Assembly: GCA_029948255.1 (NCBI GenBank)
Contig: JALIZF010001868.1
Coordinates: forward strand, 248,001 to 312,000
Source of the DNA: Telmatactis stephensoni
Taxonomy: Eukaryota > Cnidaria > Anthozoa > Actiniaria > Isophelliidae
Direction of reading: 5' to 3'
DNA length: 64,000 nucleotides
The notes under the pieces were generated by a model that ran no database searches, had not been told where the DNA came from, and was given only the letters and a program-made list of their open reading frames with translations. Made by a program: the position numbers and the translations under genes. Positions 44,406 to 56,114 of the stretch are shown one piece after another; the stretch's first letter is position 1, and each line of letters opens with the position of its first letter.

Positions 44406-46133
44406 CGCTTCTTACGAAGATATCATATTTTCGTTACTAAAATAATACAGAATTACTGTGAAAATCTATGATAATTTTCATTCCCGTACGAATAGCGAAT
44501 TAAAGTCTGCGTACGGAAGGCTTTGAATCGCTTTGCCGTTCTCCGAAATGTTTGCAAAAATAGTTATTCAAACTCAGTCCAACACAAATAGTATCTCTTT
44601 TTAACGTTTTCTTCTTGTATGCAATACTATTAAAGTAGTAATAAATATGATCGAAGTCCTAATATTGAAGTGCGTGACATTTAATTCGAGTTGAAAAAAT
44701 TCTTAGTGTCGCGACATGATTAGCTGTTTGCCTACTATGTACAGACTCGTCAGTAGAATTACTCTGAATCACTTTAACATAGCTTGCAAGAATCGCTTAC
44801 TCCATCTAAACGAAGATATCATATCTTCTTTACTGAAATAATACAGAATCACTGTGAAAATCTAAATAATTTTGTAAATTTTACCTTCGTTTAGACTCGC
44901 GTGAAGCTGTCAAAGCTGCTATATCGCAATGACTGTATTTATAGGGGAATTTAAGGTTATTAAATATCGTGAAAATTAGATCGTGAAAAATCCTGCATGT
45001 TTTCCAATGAACGTTCTGGAACATGTGCTGCTCGCTGCTCCGTTTTCGTGCCAGCCTCGTTTTCATGCCACACATTCTCGACTACGATAGATAGATAGAA
45101 AAGGCAGACCTAGGCCGTAGGCCGGCACGAGTAATAATACTAGTTTTTCGACAATATTGCTGCGAGCGCACGGGAAGCCACTTTAATTTCATAGCCAACA
45201 AACAAAACTAACTGACGAATCAGGTTGAAGCTGTATGCATGAATGAAAACCACCTTTGCAAACCGGGCCTCGTCGTGAGGAGCAAATTTCTAATCAAATT
45301 ACGTCGAAACAAACTTTCTTTTAAATAAATAAATTAAATAAATAAATAAATTAGGAGTAGCTCATCACCCTTCCTTGCAGCTAAGTGCTGAATTGCGAAG
45401 GGCGCAGCTCAACGTGATCGAGTCGAAGGTTTACAAGGGCGCTTTCATTACAAACAATTGAACAATCACACATTTACATACAAATTTACATACACATACA
45501 CATAGCAACCACCATACGACCCATGTCTGATCACGGAGCACAGCTTAGATCGAAACTAGTTCGTTTTTACTGAGGGAGGAAAAACCGGAGCCAGAACCCG
45601 GAGAAAAAACCCTCGAAGCAAAGGAGAGAACGAACAAGAAACTCAAGCCACATGTGATGCCCCGTCCGGGGATCGAAATGAAGAATCACCAGTGGGCATT
45701 ATCCTGTAGGAACAGTTGTCTGAGTTGTCTCGTGAGCGGCAAAACAAGACGTTCTAGCTAGAACCGGGAAAATTTCGTTTGGATCACTGACTCTGGTAGT
45801 CACTGACACCGTTGAACAGAAAAACGGTAAGCATTTATCTAATTTTAATAGCGCTCATATCAAGCTTTTTATCTTTTGATGTTTTGAAAAACTAGTTGGA
45901 GCACCTTGTCGGCGGAGTTTTTAGGCCACAAGTTCGATGAAGAGACACGGAGAGTTGCCGACCCGCCTGAGTTGAAGTCGCTAGGACTTCGCTAGATCTA
46001 GATTTTGGCTTTAAACAAACTCAAAAATGAACTTTCCTATAAGGAAAATACCGTTTTGAACAATTAATTTTGTTAAGATTTTCTAAAAATCAACTTGTTG
46101 TCTTGTCTTTGAACTGATTTTGCTACTGATTCT
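44406..46133. repeat. Tandem duplication, unit 1 (about 1.73 kb)
   Basis: It starts CGCTTCTTACGAAGATATCA and ends ...GAACTGATTTTGCTAC. The next unit starts immediately with the same sequence at 46134. Unit 1 lacks the 266-bp MITE and shows the intact site near 44825. A CCTAGGCCGTAGGCCGGCAC hairpin lies at about 45107-45126. No conserved protein is encoded. Confidence 0.9.
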
Positions 46134-48110
46134 CGCTTCTTACGAAGATATCATATTTTCGTTACTTAAAATAATACAGAATTACTGTGAAAATCTTTGA
46201 TAATTTTCATTCCCGTACGAATAGCGAATTAAAGTCTGCGTACGGAAGGCTTTGAATCGCTTTGCCGTTCTCCGAAATGTTTGCAAAAATAGTTATTCAA
46301 ACTCAGTCCAACACAAATAGTATCTCTTTTTAACGTTTTCTTCTTGTATGCAATACTATTAAGTAATAAATATGATCGAAGTCCTAATATTGAAGTGCGT
46401 GACATTTAATTCGAGTTGAAAAAATTCTTAGTGTCGCGACATGATTAGCTGTTTGCCTATACTATGTACAAACTCGTCAGTAGAATTACTCTGAATCACT
46501 TTAACATAGCTTACAAGAATCGCTTACTCCATCTAAACGAAGATATCATACAGTCGATCCCGAAAAGATTGTTTAGTTGAAAAGACATAAAGACAACAAC
46601 AAAGTCATTTGCATAAAACTCTTTTTTAAATTCTCGGCAAGTTTCAATTTAAAACTTCAGATAAAATTGCTTATTAATGCTATCTACAGCAGTGCATTGG
46701 GATTTTGCAACTTGATATTGAATATTCTTGTAAAAACTTAAAAACATGTAATATGCAAATGACTTTGTTGTTCTCTAAACATCTTTTCAACTGAACAACC
46801 TTTTCGGGATTGACTGTATCTTCTTTACTGAAATAATACAGTATCACTGTGAAAATCTAAATAATTTTGTAAATTTTACCTTCGTTTAGACTCGCGTGAA
46901 GCTGTCAAAGCTGCTATAACGCAATGACTGTATTTATAGGGGAATTTAAGGTTATTAAATGTTCGTGGCTCGTGAAAAATCCTGCATGTTTTCCTATGAA
47001 CGTTCTGGAACATGTGCTGCTCGCTGCTCCGTTTTCGTGCCAGCCTCGTTTTCATGCCACACATTCTCGACTACGATAGATAGAAAAGGCAGACCTAGGC
47101 CGTAGGCCGGCACGAGTAATAATACTAGTTTTTCGACAATATTGCTGCGAGCGCACGGGAAGCCATTTAATTTCATAGCCAACAAACAAAACTAACTGAC
47201 GAATCAGGTTGAAGCTGTATGCATGAATGAAAACCACCTTTGCAAACCGGGCCTCGTCGTGAGGAGCAAATTTCTAATCAAATTACGTCGAAACAAACTT
47301 TCTTTTAAATAAATAAATTAAATAAATAAATAAATTAGGAGTAGCTCATCACCCTTCCTTGCAGCTAAGTGCTGAATTGCGAAGGGCGCAGCTCAACGTG
47401 ATCGAGTCGAAGGTTTACAAGGGCGCTTTCATTACAAACAATTGAACAATCACACATTTACATACAAATTTACATACACATACACATAGCAACCACCATA
47501 CGACCCATGTCTGATCACGGAGCACAGCTTAGATCGAAACTAGTTCGTTTTTACTGAGGGAGGAAAAACCGGAGCCAGTAACCCGGAGAAAAAACCCTCG
47601 AAGCAAAGGAGAGAACGAACAAGAAACTCAAGCCACATGTGATGCCCCGTCCGGGGATCGAAATGAAGAATCACCAGTGGGCATTATCCTGTAGGAACAG
47701 TTGTCTGAGTTGTCTCGTGAGCGGCAAAACAAGACGTTCTAGCTAGAACCGGGAAAATTTCGTTTGGATCACTGACTCTGGTAGTCACTGACACCGTTGA
47801 ACAGAAAAACGGTAAGCATTTATCTAATTTTAATAGCGCTCATATCAAGCTTTTTATCTTTTGATGTTTTGAAAAACTAGTTGGAGCACCTTGTCGGCGG
47901 AGTTTTTAGGCCACAAGTTCGATGAAGAGACACGGAGAGTTGCCGACCCGCCTGAGTTGAAGTCGCTAGGACTTCGCTAGATCTAGATTTTGGCTTTAAA
48001 CAAACTCAAAAATGAACTTTCCTATGAGGAAAATACTGTTTTGAACAATTAATTTTGTTAAGATTTTCTAAAAATCAATTGTTGTCTTGTCTTTGAACTG
48101 ATTTTGCTAC
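46134..48110. repeat. Tandem duplication, unit 2, carrying a MITE
   Basis: It is nearly identical to unit 1, with a few small indels (for example one GATA unit fewer near 47080) and the 266-bp MITE at 46551-46816. Since unit 1 has the empty site, the MITE landed after the duplication or was never shared. The right edge abuts the LINE fragment at 48112. Confidence 0.9.
46551..46816. mobile_element. 266-bp TA-target MITE, copy 2
   Basis: Same length and almost the same sequence as 11559-11824, from CAGTCGATCCCG to CGGGATTGACTG. TA flanks both sides (46549-46550, 46817-46818). The tandem paralogue at 44820-44830 has a single TA. Confidence 0.95.
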
Positions 48111-48111
48111 C

Positions 48112-48810
48112 AAATTTCGTCGTAAAGCCGTCAAAGGGTATTGGAAAAAGAAGACTGAGGACTTCAGCAAGAAACCAAGCAAATTCTATAAGACTTTTAA
48201 GCCATTTTAGGGAAACAGCTTCAAGGTAAAGGACAAGAGCATCACTCTAGAAATTGATAAACATGTTATGAGGGAACAATCAAAAGTAGAGAATTACTTC
48301 GTGGATAAATTTGCTTCTGTTGCCACTGAACAGTATTGCATGGTAGAAACATACACGCGCCCAAGCAATAAACATAACAAAAAGGTTGTGAATAGTCCTG
48401 AATTCAAATTTGAGAGGCTGCATTGTGATGAAAGCCAGTTAAATGAATTTAATGTGAAGAAAGGAATAGGTCATGATAGAGTACCGAATTTGATTTTGAA
48501 GTTGGGCTGTGAGGAGCTAGCACCGTCACTGACATCCATTTACAACAATTGTATAGATTCTATAGTTATTGGCCCAGTGAATGGAAAAAAGGAGAGTGGG
48601 TACCAATGTTTAAGAAGGACAGTATTTATGATGTGAAGAACTATAGGCCTGTAACATTGCTTTCTGCATGTAATAAAGTGTCTGAAAGGCTATAAAGTAA
48701 GCAGGTAACCTCATTTATGGAACCACGCCTGAGTAGAAATCTAACAGCGTACCGAAAGGGTCATAGTACAGAAATAACACTAATTAAGATCGTGGAAAAG
48801 TGCCATCGAT
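48112..48810 (+). pseudogene. Non-LTR retrotransposon reverse transcriptase fragment
   Basis: One frame gives AVKGYWKKKTEDFSKKPSKF, a TAG at 48208-48210, then a link region with KGIGHDRVPNLILKLG. After a frameshift near 48570 it reads WPSEWKKGEWVPMFKKD, KNYRPVTLLSACNKVSERL, a stop, then MEPRLSRNLTAYRKGHSTE. These are RT motifs 0-2 of a Jockey/CR1-like LINE. The catalytic FADD box and everything after it are missing. Inactive. Confidence 0.8.
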
Positions 48811-49018
48811 GAAAGTGTAAATAAAGAAGCGCAAAATTAATAATTTTGATCGAGATGTAAAAAAATGTTTATTCTAATGAGTGACAGATGCTTTAGAATT
48901 GTCATAGTAAGAGGATAGTGCAGAACTATCCGGTGCCATTTTTGACATATATCACCGTTATTTGCCCAAGTTTAAGTAATTCTATAACTTTGATTTAACT
49001 ACAGTCAAGGTCTTTTAA

Positions 49019-49700
49019 GGTGGCCCGTGCCTATTGATTTGTTTGTCAGACATAAATTTTAATCGCGCCTCTTAAAACCTTGTCCGATTTCTGAGAAATT
49101 TGCAGCCATTTGTCTTCAAGCCTTGAAATTTGTACCGGAAATTATTTTTCTGCGAATAAGATCAAATAATTCGAGATATCAGACGATTTTTAAAAATGGC
49201 TTTATGAGAAAAATTGGTCATAAATCCAAAAATCAAAGGTGAATTTTTTTCCTATTTCGTTAATCAAGTAGAAAGTCATAGAGGACTACATAACACCATG
49301 TATCGCGCCAATTTAATCCTTAGAAGTTGCGATACAAATCTGCGCTGCCTGTTACGACGCAAAATTATGTAGTCAAAACTACCGCCAAAATCTCCACAAA
49401 ATTTCAAAAACAGCGAGAACCATATCTGCTATAAGAAAGACCAATACCTATTGTAACTTGTGAACATAATATGGAGACATGAGAAGCTAAACGCCAATGT
49501 TATCCTCAAGCAAACTTGGGGAGTAATTTTTGTGACCACGAGGTGAACGTTGCGAATTTGTATTCTTCTGACTTCGACTTCTACAAATTCTGTCGAATTG
49601 TTTCCTGAAATTTTCTAGGCATGAGATAGAACAAGATGTTAACATACCTGTTGCCAAGTGCCGTTGTCTTTGCTGCACTAGGTATAATTCAGTAAGCTTC
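49019..49700 (+). mobile_element. Solo end of a Kolobok-like element
   Basis: TTAA (49015-49018) followed by GGTGGCCCGTGCCTATT matches the start of the TTAA-GGTGGCCCGTTCCTAATT terminal repeat at 54036. Further in, TTTTTAAAAATGGC...AAAAATTGGTCATAAATCC resembles TTTTAAAAACTACAATTTTT...AAAATTGGTCCATAATTC of that repeat. No partner end was found in the window. Probably a related family or a deletion product. Confidence 0.55.
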
Positions 49701-50019
49701 AAAAGCCGGTAAGCAACTACATCGAGTCGACGTTTGAGCTACCAAGGTAAAACCCTCATGGTTTGTTAATTTTAACACTGTACAAAAAGGCAAATATTCG
49801 AGAAGAATATGCTTGAATATGGACATGCATACTTTAAGTATTCAGAAAAATTCCATGGTATTCAAGTCCGAGTGATGCAACGTCATGCTAGAATCACTCG
49901 GTACGAATCCAGCCAGTTTTTCCATTTTCGTCCCGTATACTCTTGACTGACCTGATGTACAAAATACGCATACTCCTGTATTCTATTGAATTCGTTTCGT
50001 TGATGCTTTGAATATTCTT

Positions 50020-50370
50020 GAATATTAGACATTTTCAAATTCTTCCTAACGAACTACCGTACGAATATCAGTCGTATGTTACGAATATTCTTGAATACTA
50101 GACATCCCTGACGTCTTCTTATCGAACCATCCTACGAATATTCCTGTATACTAGACATCCCTGACGTCTTCTTATCGAACCACCCTCCGAATTTCAGTCG
50201 TATGTTACGAATATTCCTGAATACTAGACATCCCTGACGTCTTCTTAGCGAACCACCCCCCGAATTTCAGTCGTATGTTACGAATATTCCTGAATACTAG
50301 AAATCCCTGACGTCTTCTTATCGAACTACCCTCTGAATATCATTGGTATTATACAAATATTCTTGAATGC
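50020..50370. repeat. 73-bp minisatellite
   Basis: Four to five imperfect units contain TACTAGACATCCCTGACGTC, TTCTTATCGAACCACCCTCC and GTATGTTACGAATATTCCTG. Single-unit relatives of GAATATTCTTGAATA lie at 49800-50000 and 60430-60530. Confidence 0.85.
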
Positions 50371-52835
50371 TCAACGTATTACTCCCAACATCCCCTCCAA
50401 ATACGGTAGATTTTCAAACATTTTTTTTGCATAAGCCTTAATATTTACCCATTCAAAGCCCCAATAACTGCATCCAAATACATAATGAATAGAATAAACA
50501 AATTTATAATCAAATTCATAGCAATGAAATGTGTTTTATTAAAATACGGTATAAAATACATCAATTGACACGGCGGTATAAACATTTGAACAGTAATAGA
50601 TAATAGACTACTACCTTGAATCTATTTCTTAAATGTGTCTAATAGTGTCCTTTACACTCAACTGTTCGCAATCAATGTAGCCACAGGACAAGTTGTCGTA
50701 AGAATAGAGCTCTAGTACGGTATGAAGCACCTCCAAGAAATAGACGGCGTTGATCACTGGTTCAGTCCCATGCTTGAGCTTTTTTGGCCTCTTCGCTTTT
50801 AAAGTCGCAATCCAAGATTCTCCAGTTTAACTAAGAAGATATAAAAGTATATATTTTAAGATCTTTTCGTTTAAAAACATTAATCACAACCAAGAGAGCA
50901 CAACTCAATGTGCAGGCTACATGTATTTATACCCCACGGCTGATTTACTGGAAAGAACAATCATATTCCTGACATATATTAAAACATGTCCATCCTAAGA
51001 GGATGTCCTTTATGACCTTCTCCCTGCCTGTAAGAAGGTTTAAAAGTTGACTTTTTGTAGAGTAAATTAATCTAAAGCTTACTTATCAACTTACCGAGCG
51101 ACTTCGGCGTCCCTTCCCTCAGAGTAGAATAACTGACTATTTGTACTCTGATGAAGCTTGTTCTTCTTTCCAATCATGTATTAAAGCTTTCTCAATCTTT
51201 CTACCTCAATTTGAGATTAATGTAGGCCATATTTTAGGCTCAAAATAGAGATTTTTGTAGAAAATATTCACTTAATCTCCTTGTAGTTTCAACGTTTCTT
51301 CAAAATGACCGCCCAGCAACGGCCGCATTCAAAATACCCACGTGATCAAATACTGCGTTTTCATTGGTTTATTGTGAAAAATGTACGGGATTCCTGTGTG
51401 TTGACCGCTGACTTGACTTACCGCTGGCTAATAATTCATTCGAAGAGAAAAGATTTATTACTCGTGCCCAGGCCGTAGGCCGGCACGAGTCTAGGTCTGT
51501 CGTTCAATCTATCGTCGTAGTCGCAAATGTGTATGCAAATTAGGCAGGCATGGAAACGAGGCCACGCACGTTTCACTTTCGCCATCGCGACAACATGACT
51601 CTGCCGCATCATATCGAAGCAAAACAGAGAGTTATTTTCACGAGTCAGGAATATTTAGTAACTTAAACTTCACTATAAATGCAGTCGGATCGGGCCATTG
51701 TGTTATAGGAGTCTCTCGTGAGTCTAAATCAAGGTAAATTCAAGCTTCTTCATTCAAAATTTACTTACAAATCGTCGACATATTCAAATGTTAGCTTGCA
51801 AATCTCGCATTCTCAAACATGACTAAGCTGGTTTGAGACATTTATTTATATCCCTCTGTTGTTTAGACTTTTGGAATTTTTAGAGGACTGGCATTTTCAT
51901 GTTACTGACAAAACGTTTAAGAACAGTTGTTGTTGTTGTTGGATGTTTTTCTTTTGCTGTTGGAGCTAAAAACTACTAAAAGGACACAACGAAACAAGAT
52001 AAAAGAAAGGTACGTACGACAAAGGGGTTTTTGTTAAGTTTTTCTCGGTGTAGACGTCTGTAATCGATTGTGAAGAGCAATAGAGGGCTTTTGGCGCCAA
52101 TTTTTCACTGTATCACACATACAACACTGACATGAATTTAGGACTTTGTCTGTCTTATTAGCTGAAGAAATCCTACCAAAATACGAGAGTAACAGCACCT
52201 CGTTAATTGCTTTTAACTGCCCTTACCTAGTGTAGAGTAACCTAAGAATCCATGATGTTGTGTTGGAATACATGAGTCTTGCATTTTGCCACAGTCTGCA
52301 TGGATTGTTAACCCAGATACAAAATCTTTCAAAATGATACTTTGCATCTTATATCTATAAAATGTTTGCTTTTAGGATGCATACTTCAGAATAAAAATAA
52401 TTTGGAAAGAAAGAAGATAACTGAAAAATTAAATGCTATAAGAAAGGAAATCATATATGAGGGAAAGTCTTCAAGGAGAGAGTACCAGTATAAAAGGAGT
52501 TCAACTGAATCTGGCACTGCTACACAAATAAAGCCTTCAAGAAAAGAACTTTACTGTAGTCAAATGTCAGTGAGAGCTAGTACTTGTATATGCCATAATA
52601 ATTATTATAATTTTTTCAGATAAATACAACATGAAACAAAAGAACTGTCCAGAGCAAAGTAGCAAAAATTGAAGCAAAAAACCTATGAAACAAGAACTAA
52701 TAGTTGCTACAAATTCTACAAATGATACAGCTATATAGCGAATATAGCAATGATTTATTTTTTAACAACTAAATTGATTTGCAATTGAATGTCATGACTT
52801 CGCACTTTGGAATGTTTTGTTTTTTGTCAATTTGT
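50371..52835. other. No firm gene; one repeat end and one open segment
   Basis: ACTCGTGCCCAGGCCGTAGG followed by CCGGCACGAG at 51464-51490 is a hairpin shared with 45107 and 2296. An open segment at 52376-52623 after TTTGCTTTTAG is Lys/Arg-rich without a known domain. A possible donor GTACGT lies at 52010. These may be parts of a non-coding transcript or a repeat. Confidence 0.35.
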
Positions 52836-53660
52836 ATTAATGTAATAATGCCTAGCTGTATTATATTGTTGCATGATCTTTGTAATTTACAGTTCCTTAG
52901 GAGTGACCATTGAGATCTTGAAGTTCATGCAGACCACTTCAAATTGAGCTTGAAATCATTTGAGAATATTTGAGCACCAACAAGATTGTTTTTGGCTTTG
53001 TTTTGTTTGATTGTCATGTTTTAATGTTATGAGTTAAACCTTGGTATTATTCACTCAGTTTTGGTTATTTTTATATTTACAATTGAGCTTGAAATCATTT
53101 GAGAATATCTGAGCACCAACAAGATTGTTTTTGGCTTTGTTTTGTTTGATTGTCATGTTTTAATGTTATGAGTTAAACCTTGGTATTATTCACTCAGTTT
53201 TGGTCATTTTTATATTTACAATGTATGTAATAATGCCAAACTGTATAAATTGTTGCATGATCTTTGTAATTTGCAGTACCATGGGAGTGACCATGAGATC
53301 TTCATGCTGGTCTGCAATGTGGAGTGCTTGCAATATTTATATATTTCTGCATTTATTGCATTGATCACTTCAAATTGAGCTGGAAATCATTAGATATCTG
53401 AGGATCAACAAGAATTTTTTGCTTTGTTTTTGTTGTTATTTTTGTTTTTCCCATGTTTTAATGTTTTAACATTAAACTTAAAAGTCTTAAACTTTGTAAT
53501 AATTCAGTTTTGGCATTTTTTATTTATGTAATAATACCAGACTGTATAAATTGTTGCATGATCTTTGTAATTTGCAGTACCATGGGAGTGACCATGAGAT
53601 CTTCATGCTGGTCTGCAATGTGGAGTGCTTGCAATATTTATGCATTTTTGTATTATTGCA
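52836..53660. repeat. Nested tandem repeats
   Basis: A block starting AATAATGCC and continuing CTGTATAAATTGTTGCATGA and CATGGGAGTGACCATGAGAT occurs three times (about 52845, 53228, 53527). Between the first two copies a 140-bp unit starting GAGCTTGAAATCATTTGAGA is itself duplicated head to tail (about 52948 and 53084). No ORF. Confidence 0.85.
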
Positions 53661-54031
53661 TAAGTTAGTTCCAAAGTATTAAGACTAAAATTAATTTCGG
53701 GATTTATTCAAGTAAATTCATTATGGTGTAAATTAATGCAGTGAATAAGATAGAAAGTGCATCAAAATTCAAACTTGTTTAGCTATGCAACATCATCAAT
53801 TGATTTCAAGGTGAATGAGAATATTATAAATGCAATGCAGACAGCTTAGAAAAAGATTGGATTTGTTTGTTTGGACTGGTAATTACAAATCAAATACTTT
53901 TGGAAGGCACGATACGAAAAAGTTAATTTGATTGTTGTGTATCCATATCATTGCATGATGTATATATATTGTATTAAAATACTGGCATACTAGATAATAT
54001 GTTGTGTAGCAAGTATTCATTCCGAAATAGC
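53661..54031. other. No gene recognised
   Basis: AT-rich left flank of the TTAA transposon. Nothing else was seen. Confidence 0.35.
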
Positions 54032-54035
54032 TTAA

Positions 54036-54890
54036 GGTGGCCCGTTCCTAATTCTTGGCGCGTTGATGACATTTTTGATGCCCGCTTTTAGTCAACTAAA
54101 ATATTTCTGATTTCTGTAATTTTTCGGATCCTAAATCAACAATGTTTGGACCATAAAATGATGTAATTTTGGTTATTGTTGGTTGAAAATTCTTTGAGAT
54201 ATAAACGGATTTTAAATACTACCATTTGTTCAAATTGGTCCATAATTCTGACATTTTTCGATGAATTTTCTTGCTATCGCACCAAATGACCCGTAAAGCC
54301 TTCGAGGTTTATGTCTGTTTGTTTGGAAGCAAAACTGACCGTAGAACTCGCTGCACAAAATAGTACTTCAATTTACTATGTTTATGCAATGCAAAAGCAT
54401 TTGCTCAAAGCTGACTTATATAATGCGAAAACTAAAGTCACATTGTATAAAGTCTGAAAGCCTAATGCTTTTCCTAGCATTATCAAATAGAAACTCAGTC
54501 ATCAAAATCTTACTTGTGTCGAATTCAGGGCTGAAACAAGAAGTACTTTACACGGCCAGCACGGCGAAAGTTAGTGTAGTGTAATAATTAGATTTACTAG
54601 CATATTCCTTCGTTTATGATGCAAAATAATATCATTATAACAAAATGCAATCTTTACTGCAGGTGCTTACCATTTTTCAACATCCTGGAGGCTTTATAAG
54701 CGGAGAAACACAGTCTGCAACTTGAGTGCTTCTTGTCATCCTGCATTCGACTACAATGAAAACCCTTTTGCTTTGTAATATATTCAAAATTTCTGGTTTG
54801 TTGTTATATTATGCACGGGCAGCTCTGGTCACAAGAGGATTGCGAGTTTAACGAATGGTAATTCATTTGGCTTTTCAAATAGTGGATGAT
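54036..54890. repeat. Left terminal inverted repeat, about 855 bp
   Basis: The outer 330 bp (54036-54365) match the other end imperfectly. From CTCGCTGCACAAAATAG inward to about 54890 the two ends look identical, including a 68-codon ORF present in both. A TTG/TTGTTG run lies just inside at 54935-54970. Confidence 0.9.
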
Positions 54891-55124
54891 TTATGCCTTT
54901 CGTTTCTCAGTACATGTCACAGCTGGTTCAACTTTGTTGTTGTTGTTTTTGTTGTTGTTGTTGTTGTTTAGTGTTATTCTTCTTCTTTTTGTGCTCTACC
55001 GTTCAATATTACTCTGAACCTCTTGTTAAGCTCTTTTCGGAAACTTTTTAACTGAGTCAAGTAATGAAAATGTTAGCTTTTCAGTGGTATTTCGCGGTTA
55101 AAAAACACTTTCTTTTTACTCTTA

Positions 55125-56114
55125 TTACTGGGACTTTAGATAGAATAAAATTTTACAAATGATATCTGCGTTGCTGCATATTTTAGCCTTTCGACCATCC
55201 TTGGCTCCAGTCATCAGCAGTTTGACTATGCCTTCAATACCCGAATGGGAGTATGCGCTCTTTAAATCTCCGAACGTCAAGCCGGCTTTCGCCATTTTTT
55301 CAACCATATACGATGACAAGATAGAGTCTAAGTTGCCTTTAAATGTTCCAATTCGTAGCGATGTTGCTGTCTTTTCTTGCATATCATGGAATGCGGCTTT
55401 GATGTGCGTAGCCTGACTACAAGTGTTCTTTAGGCATAACTTCATTCTCTCATCTTCCATAATGACTTTCAGGGCTGATGAGTCTTCAAGAGCGTCATGT
55501 GCTGGGAACGTATTTCCAGTTACCTGTTGGTATACAGAGCCAAGACTTTTAGACTCATGGAGCCACGTTTCTTTGCGTAGGAATGGGAGACTGTCTCCAA
55601 AATAAATAGGCATTTCAAGTGCCCGAGCTAGTTCCTCTTCACAAAGCGAGAGCTGGTACAAGAACCTTGGCGTGTCAAATATGTTGGAGTTATGTCCGAT
55701 TAGCATCAAAACGTTATTAAGTGAAGACAGGAAGGACAAAAAGGAGGAAAGGGACTCTTGCTTTGAAAAGGAAGGTACAAGTAATCCGTTCCTTGATAAG
55801 CATTTGTTTCCGGTGGCGTCATATGCAATACGTAAGCCATGGATTGCTGTTGCACTTGGGGCAATATTTTCAGATGGTGTAATGTAAATTGTGAATGACG
55901 ATTGGCCTGAAACAGCAGCTAGTTGCAGAATTTCGCAGTTCTTAGATCGACTTGAGGTTTCTAGATCAAAATATACCACGGTGAAATCTTTTGGAAGCTT
56001 TTCTCTTGCTTGGGATGGTGTAGAGGTTGCTGGTAAAACAAATGATACCGTTAGTATGTCGAAGCGAGTTTTTCTAAAATCAAACTTCGTATCATCTTTC
56101 AACACTCTTTTCAT
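55125..56114 (-). CDS. DEDDh 3'-5' exonuclease encoded by the transposon
   Basis: This 329-residue ORF has the three DEDDh (DnaQ/TREX/RNase T) motifs: Exo I VVYFDLETS (Asp50, Glu52), Exo II GHNSNIFDTPRF (Asp147) and Exo III HDALED (His206, Asp211), with the right spacing. It should degrade DNA or RNA from the 3' end with two metal ions. About 110 residues follow the fold, helical, of unknown role. Its ATG overlaps the transposase stop by 23 bases in another frame. It could be translated separately or joined by splicing 56175 to 56104, which keeps the frame and gives a fusion of 931 residues. Why a transposon should carry an exonuclease is unknown; trimming cut ends or degrading host transcripts are possibilities. 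Confidence 0.85.
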   Translation of the reverse strand: MKRVLKDDTKFDFRKTRFDILTVSFVLPATSTPSQAREKLPKDFTVVYFDLETSSRSKNCEILQLAAVSGQSSFTIYITPSENIAPSATAIHGLRIAYDATGNKCLSRNGLLVPSFSKQESLSSFLSFLSSLNNVLMLIGHNSNIFDTPRFLYQLSLCEEELARALEMPIYFGDSLPFLRKETWLHESKSLGSVYQQVTGNTFPAHDALEDSSALKVIMEDERMKLCLKNTCSQATHIKAAFHDMQEKTATSLRIGTFKGNLDSILSSYMVEKMAKAGLTFGDLKSAYSHSGIEGIVKLLMTGAKDGRKAKICSNADIICKILFYLKSQ

